DNA from: Natronococcus sp. A-GB7
GTDB lineage: Archaea > Halobacteriota > Halobacteria > Halobacteriales > Natrialbaceae
Assembly: GCF_029688865.1 (NCBI RefSeq)
Contig: NZ_JARUKV010000006.1
Coordinates: 62,001-126,000 of the forward strand
Length of the DNA: 64,000 nucleotides
Direction: 5' to 3'
Positions 44,034 to 53,152 of the stretch are shown piece after piece. A model generated the notes under the pieces. The model saw only the letters and a list, made by a program, of their open reading frames with translations. It ran no database searches and was not told the origin of the DNA. The stretch's first letter is position 1; the number at the start of each line of letters is the position of its first letter. The position numbers and the translations under genes were made by a program.

Positions 44034-47003
44034 CTATCGCTTGTGGCGGTTCATGCGCTGTTCTTGCCACTGGAGCTGCCGATCCGACAGCTCCGGAATC
44101 TCGCCGTCGTCGGCCACCCGGACGCGACACAGCGTCACCTTCGTCTCCTGCATCTGGGTCTCGCGGTCGTAGGCCGGCGCCGTCCCGGCGTTGATCGACT
44201 CGCCGATCACGAGCGGCCCCAGTCCCTCGGGGACGGTCTCCAGCATACTCTCCCCCTCGAGGATGCCGCTCCAGTGGTAGGGGGCGAACGCGTGATCGGG
44301 GGCGACGCGCTCGGTGACGTTGGCCTGGACGACCATCTCGGCGTGGGGCGTCTCGACGACGATCCATTCGCCATCCTCGACGCCGAGGTCGTCCCCGACC
44401 TCGGGGTGGAGCTCCAGGTACATCATCGGCGACCGCGATGCCGTGCCGAGCGTACTGCGAGTCTGTGCGGCGGCGCCCTGGTGTTCGACCTGCCGGCCCG
44501 ACGTGAGGACCAGGTCGTACTCCTCGTGGGCGTCGATGTTGTCCTGCTGGACCCGTTCGTTGTCGAGCTCGACGCGCCAGTGGTCCTCGACGCGCTCGTT
44601 ACAGGGGTAGTCCTCGACGAGATCCGCACGCGGCGTGACCGCGGGCTCGCGGTGGACCGGGATCTCGTCGGTGAGGTTCCAGGCTTTCATCCGGGCTCGG
44701 CCGCGACCCCACGGGGCGTCGGGCTGGGGGGTGTCGAACTCCGCGTAGCGCTCGAGGTCGACGTCGTACCCCTCGTCGGCAAGCGCCTCGGCGGTGTCGG
44801 CGACCGACTGAGACTCGTCCTCGGCGTACTCCACGGGGAGCGTCGCCGCAGCGGGGTTTTCGGGGTCGGGCAGCACGGTCGAGAACAGCGGGTACTGTGG
44901 GACCCCCTCGAGTTCGCCGTCCCACCACTCCGGCTCGAACGGCTCCCGGAGCTGCTCGTCGGGCTCGACCTCGGGGTCGTCCTCGTCGACCGCCGCGTCC
45001 CACCAGTTCGCACGGAAGTCCATGCCGCCTTCCGCGGGGTGAAGCGATGCGTCGTAGAGGATCGGCGTTCCAGGGTGGTCCTCGTGCCAGGACGGCCACG
45101 GCAGGCCGTAGTAGTCGCCGTCGAGTTCGTCGTACAGCTCGTGGTCCTCCTCGAGGTCGGCCCGGAGGTCCTCGACGCTGAACAGGTCCGCGTGCTCCTG
45201 GTGGAGTTTCAGCCGTTCGGGCGTCTGGCCGACGTAGCCGATCGAACGCGTCCCGAGGTTGATCTCCCGAAGGATCTCCTCGGGCTCGTCGTAGTCGAAG
45301 TGGTCGCCGAAGCCGAGCCCGTCGGCAAAGTCACACAGCAGCTCCCAGTCCGTCCGGGAGTTGTGTCGCGGGGTGACCGCCTGGTTTCGCCACTGGAGCT
45401 GCCGACCGGTGTTGGTGGCGCTGCCGGCCTCCTCCATGTTGGTCGCCGCCGGCAGCATGTAGACGTCGGTGTCGGTCTCGGCGAGTTCGGCGATCTGGTT
45501 CGGGTAGACGTCGACGTTGACGATGAACTCGAGTTCGTTGACCGCCTCGCGAACCCGCTTGTACTCGCTGAGCGAGCCAAGTCCGTGCCCCCAGAAGACC
45601 GCCGCCCGGAGCGGGTCGGGCTGGTAGATATCCCACTCGTCGTCGAGGACGCCCTCGAACCAGCGGGCGACGGTGAACCCGTTCTTTTCCATCAGCTCCG
45701 TCGAGTGGAACCGATCGACCAGCTCGTCGTAACCGATCTCGCCGGAGGTGCTCTCGGTTTCGGTCCAGACGCTCGTCCAGTGCTCCCAGGCGCCGGGATC
45801 GAGCCCGTAGTAGCCCGGCGTGTTCCCGGAGTCGACGCCGAGGTCGGTCGCGCCCTGGACGTTGTCGTGGCCCCGATAGATGGGCGTCCCGCCGCCGGAC
45901 TGGGCGGCGTGGCCGAGCGTCAGGTTCAGCATGGCGTAGGCCCGAACGTTGCCCGTCGCGTTGTTGTGCTGGGTACCGCCCATCGCCCACTCGACGCAGC
46001 TCACCTCGGCGTCGGCGAGGGTTTCGGCGAGTTCGGCGAGCTCGTCCTCGGACGTCCCGGTGATATCCGAGACGGTCTCGAGGTCGTACTCGGGGAGGAC
46101 GTCGTCGCGGAACTCCTCCCAGGTCGGGACCATCACGCGGCTCTCGATGAACTCCTCGTCGTGAAGGTCGTTCTCGACGATGTGGTAGATCAGGCCGTAG
46201 ATGAACGCGACGTCGGTTCCCGACCGGAACTGGTAGTAGTCGTCGGCGGCGGCGGCCGTCTTCGTGTACCGCGGTTCGGCGACGATGTGTCTGCCACCCC
46301 GTCGCTGGGCCTCCTGGAAGTGCTGCCAGGCGACGGGGTGGCTCTCGAGCGGGTTGTGCCCGATGATGAGGTTGACGTCGACGTTCCGCATGTCGTTGTT
46401 GTTGTTGGTCATCGCGCCGACGCCCCAGGTGTTCGCGATTCCGGTCACCGTCGTCGAGTGACAGATCCGTGCCTGGTGGTCGATGTTGTTCGTCCCGTAG
46501 AGCGCGGCCAGCTTCCGGATCAGGTACGCACACTCGTTGGTGTGTTTGGCTGACCCGACCCACATCGTGGCGTGGGGACCGGTCTCCTCGCGGATATCGT
46601 CGAGTCGGCCGGTAATCTCCTCGAGGATCGCGTCCCACTCCATCCGGGTCCACTCGCCGTCCTCGAGTTTCAGCGGCTCCTTGAGTCGCTTGTCGGAGTT
46701 GACCGACTGCGCGAGCGACGCTCCCTTCGAACAGAGCCCGCCCTGGTTGATCGGATTGTCGTCCCACGTCTCCTGTCCGACGACGGCATCCCCTTCGACG
46801 GCCATCTGTACCCCACACCCGACCGAGCAGTGCGTACAGACCGTCTTGACCAGCTCGTCGGCCGCGTCCGGATCAACGACGTCGTCCTCCTGTGCATCCC
46901 CTCGCTCGAGGAGCGTTCGCCCCCCGACCGCCGTCGCGAGCGTCCCAGCAGCACCGGCCTTGAGGAACCCCCGACGATCGAGATCGAGCGTCGATCGTGG
47001 CAT
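44034..47003 (-). CDS. Formate dehydrogenase-like molybdopterin catalytic subunit
   Basis: The 989-residue protein starts MPRSTLDLDRRGFLKAGAAG, a twin-arginine signal, so it is exported folded with its cofactor. The [4Fe-4S] motif is CTHCSVGCGV with the fourth Cys in GGLCSKGASLAQ. The residue that would be the molybdenum ligand is Cys in ARICHSTTVTGIANT, matching the Sec/Cys position of formate dehydrogenases. GAMTNNNNDMRN and the C-terminal molydopterin-dinucleotide-binding domain (DLVLTSGRQVEHQ) also fit FDH-N. Together with the next two genes it forms a formate:quinone oxidoreductase-type complex. Other CISM substrates cannot be excluded. Confidence 0.88.
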   Translation of the reverse strand: MPRSTLDLDRRGFLKAGAAGTLATAVGGRTLLERGDAQEDDVVDPDAADELVKTVCTHCSVGCGVQMAVEGDAVVGQETWDDNPINQGGLCSKGASLAQSVNSDKRLKEPLKLEDGEWTRMEWDAILEEITGRLDDIREETGPHATMWVGSAKHTNECAYLIRKLAALYGTNNIDHQARICHSTTVTGIANTWGVGAMTNNNNDMRNVDVNLIIGHNPLESHPVAWQHFQEAQRRGGRHIVAEPRYTKTAAAADDYYQFRSGTDVAFIYGLIYHIVENDLHDEEFIESRVMVPTWEEFRDDVLPEYDLETVSDITGTSEDELAELAETLADAEVSCVEWAMGGTQHNNATGNVRAYAMLNLTLGHAAQSGGGTPIYRGHDNVQGATDLGVDSGNTPGYYGLDPGAWEHWTSVWTETESTSGEIGYDELVDRFHSTELMEKNGFTVARWFEGVLDDEWDIYQPDPLRAAVFWGHGLGSLSEYKRVREAVNELEFIVNVDVYPNQIAELAETDTDVYMLPAATNMEEAGSATNTGRQLQWRNQAVTPRHNSRTDWELLCDFADGLGFGDHFDYDEPEEILREINLGTRSIGYVGQTPERLKLHQEHADLFSVEDLRADLEEDHELYDELDGDYYGLPWPSWHEDHPGTPILYDASLHPAEGGMDFRANWWDAAVDEDDPEVEPDEQLREPFEPEWWDGELEGVPQYPLFSTVLPDPENPAAATLPVEYAEDESQSVADTAEALADEGYDVDLERYAEFDTPQPDAPWGRGRARMKAWNLTDEIPVHREPAVTPRADLVEDYPCNERVEDHWRVELDNERVQQDNIDAHEEYDLVLTSGRQVEHQGAAAQTRSTLGTASRSPMMYLELHPEVGDDLGVEDGEWIVVETPHAEMVVQANVTERVAPDHAFAPYHWSGILEGESMLETVPEGLGPLVIGESINAGTAPAYDRETQMQETKVTLCRVRVADDGEIPELSDRQLQWQEQRMNRHKR

Positions 47004-47028
47004 ACAATGACAAACAGAGTGATCGGTA

Positions 47029-47038
47029 ATAAATATAG
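47029..47038 (-). promoter_or_regulatory. TATA box for the formate dehydrogenase-like operon
   Basis: On the minus strand CTATATTTAT lies about 26-35 bp before the catalytic subunit's ATG. This is the spacing expected for a leaderless or near-leaderless archaeal transcript. Confidence 0.5.
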
Positions 47039-47256
47039 CCGGTACCCATACCTTCTTTGATCTATAATTTTTAGCCCTGTTATATCTACCGACCAAACGC
47101 AACTCGTCCGGCGCCGACAACTCGTCGGCGAGCGGACGCTGTCTCGGCTGACGCTTTTTCGTCGCTGTCGGCGTCGAGACCCCACTTCGGAGCGGCGAGA
47201 TGAAACACTCGCTGAACGTGGGTACAGATATGGTACTACGTAGCATACTATGATCT

Positions 47257-47418
47257 ATGCGTGTTCGATGTACCCTCTGCAGACGGACCATCCCGGACCG
47301 GTCCCTGCAGCGCGTCTGCGAGTGTGGCTGGTGTATGGACCCGAACTGCCAGCGAAACCACGAGTCGTTCTGCCCGGTCCACGGCGAGGATCGGTGGATC
47401 GGCGCCGTCGAGATCTAG
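47257..47418 (+). CDS. Small cysteine-rich zinc-ribbon protein
   Basis: A 53-residue protein starts MRVRCTLCRRTIPDRSLQRV and contains CxxC, CxC, Cys and His residues in CECGWCMDPNCQ and NHESFCPVH. The pattern suggests two zinc sites, in treble-clef or B-box-like fashion. The ATG is at 47257 and the frame ends in TAG. Composition and charge pattern look authentic although the gene is short. It is divergent from the formate-dehydrogenase-like operon (promoter region between) and 47 bp upstream of the beta-lactamase-family gene. Function is unknown. Confidence 0.6.
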   Translation: MRVRCTLCRRTIPDRSLQRVCECGWCMDPNCQRNHESFCPVHGEDRWIGAVEI

Positions 47419-47465
47419 CCGTCAGCGACCCGTACCGTTTTCTCGCGAGGTACTGTTCGTAGGTC

Positions 47466-49454
47466 ATGGCTCGAGGGGCGACACTGACGGCACTCGTTTG
47501 TCTGCTTCTGGTAAGCGGGCTCGTCGGCCCGGTCGTCGGAACGGCGATGGCCGACTCCGGCGGCGCCGCGGCGGATGGACTCGACGACGCGGCCCACCCG
47601 TCGACCGACGACGCTACCGGGCCGACCGCGAGCGATCAGGTCGTCGGTACCGAGGTCGACCAGTTGATCGAGAGTGCGATGGCCGACCACGACGTCGCGG
47701 GCGCGTCGGTCGCGGTCGTCGAGGGCGAGGAACTCGTCCACGCCGAGGGGTACGGTGACGCCGACGCCGCGACCGGAACCCCGGTCGATCCGAACGAGAC
47801 GTCGTTCATGGTCGGCTCGGTCGGAAAACTGATGGTCTGGACCGCGGTGATGCAGGGCGTCGAGAACGGCGACCTCGAGCTCGACGAACCCGTCGGCACC
47901 TACCTCGAGAACTACTCCGTCGAGGGCGAGGACGAGGTGACCCTCGAGCACCTCGGGACCCACACCCCCGGCTACGAGGATCGCCTCCAGGGGCTGTTCG
48001 TCGAGAGCTACGACGAAGCCGACGACTGGGAGGCGAAACTCGAGCGGGAGCTGCCCGCACAGGTCAGACCGCCGGGCGAGACGGTCGCCTACTCGAACCA
48101 CGGCACCGGGCTCGCGGCACTGGTCGTCCAGGAGGCCCTCGACGAGCCGTTCGAGGAGTACGTCGAACGCGAAATCTTCGACCCGCTGGCGATGGAGGGC
48201 GCGACGATTGAACAACCCGTTCCCGACGATCGAGGGCCGGTCTCACAGGGTCACGCCCCGACCGAGGACGGGTTCGAGACGGACGATCCCGTCATCGTCG
48301 GCGTTCCCCCGGCGGGTTCGATGAGCGCCACCGCGACCGATATGGGGAACTTCGCGGTCGCGGCGCTGCAGGACGGCGCGTTCGAGGACGAGCGCGTCCT
48401 CGAGTCCGAGTCGGCCGAGGCGATGCTCGAGCAACGAGCGACGAACCACCCCGACGTCGGCGGGGTCGGCTACGGCTACATGCTGGGCGAGCGCGGCGGC
48501 GAGGAGATCGCCTGGCACACCGGCGGCACCGAGTACTTCAACACGCTGTTCGCACTGTTCCCCGAACACGACGTCGCGCTCTACGTGAGCTTCAATACGG
48601 CCGGCAGTGGGACCGGGCTGGCGGACGTCCTCGACGGGTTCATCGAGCAGCGCTTCGACGACGAGGCGGGCGAGGACCTTGAACCGGATCCGGCCACCGC
48701 CGACCGCGCGGACGCGTACGAGGGCGAGTACCGGAGCACCGGGTTTCAGACCACTCCCGAGAAGCTCGTCGGGCTCGCCGACGCGTACACCGTCTCCGTG
48801 ACCGACGAGGGGTACCTCGAGCTGGGCTCACCCCTGATCGGCGGCGAGACGCGCTGGGTCGAACTCGAGCCCGGCGTCTTCGCGCCCGACCCCGACGAGG
48901 ACGACGCGACGTTTACCTCGAGCGTGGTGATCGAGGACGGAACCCTCTACACGGACGCGCCCGCGGCTCCGTACGAGGCGGTGTCGTGGTACGAGCGGGC
49001 GACGGTCCAGCTCGGCCTGGCGGTCGTCGCGCTCGGCGCGGTGCTCTCGACGCTCCTCGTCTGGCCGATCAGCGCGTACCGCAACCGTGGGTGGGGACGG
49101 ATGCGGACTCACCTTACTCGCCCGCGGCTGGCACTCCTCGCCGGCGCCGGCCTTCTCGTCGCGTTCGTCGTCGGCCTGCTCGCGAACGGGGTGGGTGACC
49201 CGAATCAGTTCGTGTACGGTTACACGCCGTGGCTGCGGCTCACCCTCGCGCTCCTGCTCGGGCTTCCGCTGGCGGCCCTGGCCGCGCTGGCGTTCGTCGG
49301 CCTCGAGTGGTACCGAGTGATCGCAGCGCGGAATCTCGAGGCGAGTTCGACGACACCGGTCGGGCTGGCGTACCTGACCGCGCTGTCACTCGCCTTGCTC
49401 GCGTTCGTCTGGCAGCTGTGGTACTGGAACCTACTGACCGCAGCGACGTTCTGA
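47466..49454 (+). CDS. Beta-lactamase-family serine hydrolase with C-terminal membrane helices
   Basis: The 662-residue protein has an N-terminal signal peptide (TLTALVCLLLVSGLVGPVVG). The hydrolase domain (about residues 55-390) shows the class C/penicillin-binding triad: SVGK (S-x-x-K), YSN in VAYSNHGTG, and HTGG near residue 355. A beta-sandwich-like domain follows and the C-terminus has about four membrane helices. It is likely an extracytoplasmic, membrane-tethered esterase or peptidase; haloarchaea lack murein, so the substrate is unknown. All three catalytic motifs are intact. Confidence 0.9.
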   Translation: MARGATLTALVCLLLVSGLVGPVVGTAMADSGGAAADGLDDAAHPSTDDATGPTASDQVVGTEVDQLIESAMADHDVAGASVAVVEGEELVHAEGYGDADAATGTPVDPNETSFMVGSVGKLMVWTAVMQGVENGDLELDEPVGTYLENYSVEGEDEVTLEHLGTHTPGYEDRLQGLFVESYDEADDWEAKLERELPAQVRPPGETVAYSNHGTGLAALVVQEALDEPFEEYVEREIFDPLAMEGATIEQPVPDDRGPVSQGHAPTEDGFETDDPVIVGVPPAGSMSATATDMGNFAVAALQDGAFEDERVLESESAEAMLEQRATNHPDVGGVGYGYMLGERGGEEIAWHTGGTEYFNTLFALFPEHDVALYVSFNTAGSGTGLADVLDGFIEQRFDDEAGEDLEPDPATADRADAYEGEYRSTGFQTTPEKLVGLADAYTVSVTDEGYLELGSPLIGGETRWVELEPGVFAPDPDEDDATFTSSVVIEDGTLYTDAPAAPYEAVSWYERATVQLGLAVVALGAVLSTLLVWPISAYRNRGWGRMRTHLTRPRLALLAGAGLLVAFVVGLLANGVGDPNQFVYGYTPWLRLTLALLLGLPLAALAALAFVGLEWYRVIAARNLEASSTTPVGLAYLTALSLALLAFVWQLWYWNLLTAATF

Positions 49455-49502
49455 TAGGTGGGGTGAACGCGGGGGTCGTCCCTCGAGAGCCGGGGACGGC
49501 CC

Positions 49503-49946
49503 CTAGAAGGGACCGCCCACCGTCGCGACGACGACCAACAGCGCGGGAATCGTCGCCGTCGCAAGCGCCACGAGGTGGGGTGCGGGCGTCTCGTCGACGG
49601 TGGACCGCGCCTTTGCCGCGGTCGCGACGGTAAACGTCGTGCTGGCGGCGAGGAAGAGGACGATCGACCAGAAGATGCTCTCGTTGTACCGGGCACGAAC
49701 CGCCGGCCGATCGAGCGTGTAGTGGAACGCGAACAGGTCGGCCCACTGAGAGTTGTGGAACGCGTAGAGTTCGGTCTCGTACACCGGCGCGATGTGGTGG
49801 ATATCGGGGAACAGGCCCCAGAGCCCGCCGACCGCGACGAGCCACAGCGGCAGCCACGTCGGGAGTCGGTACCGGAGCGCCAGCGGTGTGAGGAGCAGGA
49901 GGACGAGCGCTGCGCCGACCAGGAAGTGGACGATTGCGGGTGCCAT
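49503..49946 (-). CDS. Polytopic membrane protein with HxD-type motifs
   Basis: The 147-residue protein has a first helix containing APAIVHFLVGAALVLLLL. The sequence GLWGLFPDIHHIAP then carries closely spaced His and Asp, and two further helices follow. The pattern (membrane-embedded His plus FPDIDH-like motif) resembles membrane-bound metal-dependent hydrolase families of the YdjM type, which is tentative. It converges with the beta-lactamase-family gene. Confidence 0.7.
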   Translation of the reverse strand: MAPAIVHFLVGAALVLLLLTPLALRYRLPTWLPLWLVAVGGLWGLFPDIHHIAPVYETELYAFHNSQWADLFAFHYTLDRPAVRARYNESIFWSIVLFLAASTTFTVATAAKARSTVDETPAPHLVALATATIPALLVVVATVGGPF

Positions 49947-50252
49947 TGGAGCGGACCGGCGGGGACCCGGTCGAAGACTTCGGTTTCACGGCCTCGCGCT
50001 TCAGTAACCGGTGAGTACACCGACTCGAGCGACCGCCGGCCGACGAGTACCGAGAGATTTCCGGCCCGTCGACTCGGGAGCGATGCGCAGAGATGTCCTC
50101 TCGAGCGCTGTACCGATCGAACTCTCGATCAGCACGGGACTACCGGCACTCCGGCGCGGGAGCGGCCGAATCCGGTAACTCGGTGTTGCCTCGAGCCGGT
50201 CGGAATTCAGCGGGCTTATGCGTCCGCCGGAGAAGTGATCGACGTCTCCATC

Positions 50253-51425
50253 ATGCGCTGGCGGTATCGGACGACGGTCCTCGTCCTCTGTCTGCTCGCC
50301 TTCTTCGTGACGTACTTCGCGCGGATGGCGATCAGTCCGGTAATCCCGTTTATCGCCGCGGACTTCGACGTCTCGAACACCCAGATCGGATTCGCGCTCT
50401 CGGGGATGTGGCTCGCCTACGGGCTCTCGCAGTTTCCCAGCGGCGTCCTCGGGGATCGGTACGGCGAGAAACCGGTGATCCTCGTCGCCGTCGGCGGCAC
50501 GGCGCTGGCCAGCCTCCTGCTCGCGTTCGCGCCCGCGTTTCCGGCGTTCGTCCTGTTCGCCGTGATCCTCGGGCTGGTCGCGGGGCTGCACTACGCCGTC
50601 GCGACGACGCTGCTGTCGCGGACGTACGACGAACTCGGTCGCGCGGTCGGCATCCACTCGATCGGCGGTCCGCTCGCGGGCCTCGTCGCGCCCGTCGCAG
50701 CGGCCTGGGTCGGCACCCGGTACGGCTGGCGCCCGGCCGTCGCGCTCGCGCTGCTCGTCGGCCTCCCCGTGTTCGCCCTCTTCGCCCTGCGGGTGCGTCC
50801 GACCGAGCCGCGACGGCCCGATCAGCCGATGCGCGACCGGTTCGAGCTCGCGGCGCTTCGTGAACTGGTGACGCGGCCGGCTATCGCCTTCACGCTCGGC
50901 ATCGCCATGCTCGGAACCTTCATCGTCCAAGGACTGCTCACCTTCCTTCCGACCTTCCTGATCGACTACCACGCCTACTCCGCGACGCTGGCCGGCGTCG
51001 CCTTCTCGGCGTTTTTCGTCGTTCGGACCGTCGGCCAGTCGATCCTCGGCGAGTTCTCCGACCGGTACGGGCGCGACCTCGCGATCGGGATCGCGATGCT
51101 CGCGGGGACGGTCGGCGTTCTCGGGATGGTCGTCGGACCGGGGCTCGTCACGGTCGGCGTCGCCGTGCTGTTGACGGGGCTGGGCTCGAGTTTCTTCGCG
51201 GCGCTCGATCCGCGCTTTCTCGACCAGTTCGGCGACACCGAACGCGGCGCGGGGTTCGGGCTCGTCCGCACGGTCTACACCGTCGTCGGCTCCGCCGGCT
51301 CGGTCGGCGTCGGCCTGTTCGCGGACCTGTTCGGCTGGGGCGTGTCGTTTCTGGTCCTCGCCGGCCTGTTCGCGCTGACGTTTTCGGCACTCGTCGCGAA
51401 CTGGGCGCTCGAGCTTGGCTATTGA
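50253..51425 (+). CDS. MFS transporter
   Basis: The 390-residue protein is read from MRWRYRTTVLVLCLLAFFVT, with 12 hydrophobic segments. MFS signatures include YGLSQFPSGVLGDRYGEKPV after helix 2 and GEFSDRYGRDLAIG after helix 8. A GTG 18 bp upstream is an alternative start. The frame is open further upstream, but that extension is Arg/Ser-rich and unlikely to be real. The substrate is unknown; a drug or organic-anion carrier is typical. Confidence 0.9.
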   Translation: MRWRYRTTVLVLCLLAFFVTYFARMAISPVIPFIAADFDVSNTQIGFALSGMWLAYGLSQFPSGVLGDRYGEKPVILVAVGGTALASLLLAFAPAFPAFVLFAVILGLVAGLHYAVATTLLSRTYDELGRAVGIHSIGGPLAGLVAPVAAAWVGTRYGWRPAVALALLVGLPVFALFALRVRPTEPRRPDQPMRDRFELAALRELVTRPAIAFTLGIAMLGTFIVQGLLTFLPTFLIDYHAYSATLAGVAFSAFFVVRTVGQSILGEFSDRYGRDLAIGIAMLAGTVGVLGMVVGPGLVTVGVAVLLTGLGSSFFAALDPRFLDQFGDTERGAGFGLVRTVYTVVGSAGSVGVGLFADLFGWGVSFLVLAGLFALTFSALVANWALELGY

Positions 51426-51573
51426 GATTTCGAACGGATTTCGGTTCGCGGCAACACCTTGAGTAGTAATCAACAATCTTCGCACTGTTCGGCGACAAAT
51501 TTATTCAATCATGGTGGTGTTCGAACGGAGACAAAAGTATAATATAATTATAAACAGCACCCGTTCATAGAAG

Positions 51574-52584
51574 ATGATAGAAGATAGTGGACGGCGGGAA
51601 TTTCTCGCAACGGCTGCCGTTGGAACGACGGTCGGGGTAGCAGGGTGTACCGACGCGCTGACGCCGGACGACAACGGATCCGATTCGGAGGCTGCGGACT
51701 TTCCGTCGGACGATATCGAGATTATCTGTCCGTTCGACGAGGGTGGCGGAACCGACCTGACCGCGCGGCAACTGTCCGAACAGCTGGAAAACCAGCTGGA
51801 TACGTCTTCGTTCGTGACGAACTCGACGGGCGGATCGGGCAGCGTCGGGTTCAGCGAGATCGCCTCCGCTTCCGCCGACGGTCACACGCTCGGGATCCTC
51901 ACTGTCGAAATCTGCACCGTCTCCCACCTGGATATCGGAGACGTAACCCACGAGGACATGACGCCGATACTGCAGTACAACTTCGATCCGGCGGCGCTTA
52001 CGGTCCACGAGGACGCACCCTACGACAGTTTAGAGGAGTTCGTCGACTACGCCGAGGACAACCCCGGCGAGATCAGCGTGTCGAACTCGGGGACGGGTGC
52101 GATCTGGCACCTCGCGGCAGCGGAGTTCGAGCAGGCCGCCGATATCGAACTCGACCACATCGGGTACGAGGGCGCCGCACCCGCGACGGAAGCGGTTCTC
52201 GGTGGCGAGGTCGAGGCGACGACCTCGAGCGCGGCGGAGGTTTCCTCACAGGTCCAGGACGGCGACCTCGAGATGCTCGCGTTCTTCGGGGACGAACGTC
52301 ATCCGGCCTTCGAGGACGTGCCGACCCTGACCGAAGAGGGCTACGACGTTACGGTCGGTGCCTGGCGGGGCATCGGCGGCCCTGCGGGCATGGACGAGGA
52401 GATCGTCGAGACGCTTGAGGACGCGTTCGACGAGATCCACAGCTCCGAGGAGTTCGAGGAGTTCATGGAGAACAACAACTTCCAGCTCGAGCACCGTGAC
52501 GCGGAGGAGTTCGGGCAGTTCATGGACGAGGAGTACGACCGGTTCGGCGAACTGATCGACGAACTGGGAATCGAAGGCGAGTAA
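51574..52584 (+). CDS. tctC: Tripartite tricarboxylate transporter substrate-binding protein (TctC-like)
   Basis: The 336-residue lipoprotein has RREFLATAAVGTTVGVAGC, a twin-arginine signal with a lipobox Cys, followed by an acidic linker. The mature domain begins IEIICPFDEGGGTDLTARQL, matching the first substrate-binding strand and loop of TctC/BugT proteins, and continues with the conserved VSNSGTGAIWHLAAAEFEQ. It captures a carboxylate outside the cell for the TctAB permease. It lies upstream of tctB and tctA in one operon. Confidence 0.93.
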   Translation: MIEDSGRREFLATAAVGTTVGVAGCTDALTPDDNGSDSEAADFPSDDIEIICPFDEGGGTDLTARQLSEQLENQLDTSSFVTNSTGGSGSVGFSEIASASADGHTLGILTVEICTVSHLDIGDVTHEDMTPILQYNFDPAALTVHEDAPYDSLEEFVDYAEDNPGEISVSNSGTGAIWHLAAAEFEQAADIELDHIGYEGAAPATEAVLGGEVEATTSSAAEVSSQVQDGDLEMLAFFGDERHPAFEDVPTLTEEGYDVTVGAWRGIGGPAGMDEEIVETLEDAFDEIHSSEEFEEFMENNNFQLEHRDAEEFGQFMDEEYDRFGELIDELGIEGE

Positions 52585-52635
52585 CCGGTCGCTCGAGTAC
52601 GAACCACGGTTATTTACCGATACTGTAGGATCAGA

Positions 52636-53151
52636 ATGGGATTACACGTACCACACACTGACAAACTCGGATCGATTCTCTGGCTACTGTTAGCGGTCGG
52701 GATCTTCGTCGTCTCCGCAGATTTGCCTACCGGCACCGGGGAGACCGGAGCGGCGTTTTACCCGCGCGTAATCGCCGTGCTCATCGCCCTCTTTGCCTGT
52801 ATGCAACTCGGCCGTAGTTTCTACGACGAGGGATACCAAGTTCGCGACGTGTCGAGACAGCAGACACAGCGCGTCATCGCCGTCGTCGCTCTCGTTACGA
52901 TCTACGTGCTCTCGCTCCCGTGGTTCGGTTTCGTCACCGGGACGGTGCTGTTTCTGATCGTGGGAATGCTCTACTCCGGAGCGCGTTCTCCGATCCGCAT
53001 CGGAGTCGCCGCCCTCGGACTGACGCTGGTGCTGTACTACGTCTTCGCGGTGTTTCTCCGAATTCCCCTGCCAGAGAGCCCGTTCGTTCCGGTCGAAGCT
53101 GCGCTTCCTGGACTGATCCACGTCGGGTTGATTCCTGGGGTGATCGGCTAA
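52636..53151 (+). CDS. tctB: Tripartite tricarboxylate transporter small membrane subunit (TctB-like)
   Basis: The 171-residue protein has four to five hydrophobic helices and a polar first loop after ADLPTGTGETGAAFYPRVIA, matching the usual arrangement of TctB/DUF1468 subunits. It starts 51 bp after the binding protein and ends one base before the tctA ATG. It completes the transmembrane part with TctA. The transported carboxylate is not predictable from sequence. Confidence 0.88.
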   Translation: MGLHVPHTDKLGSILWLLLAVGIFVVSADLPTGTGETGAAFYPRVIAVLIALFACMQLGRSFYDEGYQVRDVSRQQTQRVIAVVALVTIYVLSLPWFGFVTGTVLFLIVGMLYSGARSPIRIGVAALGLTLVLYYVFAVFLRIPLPESPFVPVEAALPGLIHVGLIPGVIG

Positions 53152-53152
53152 C

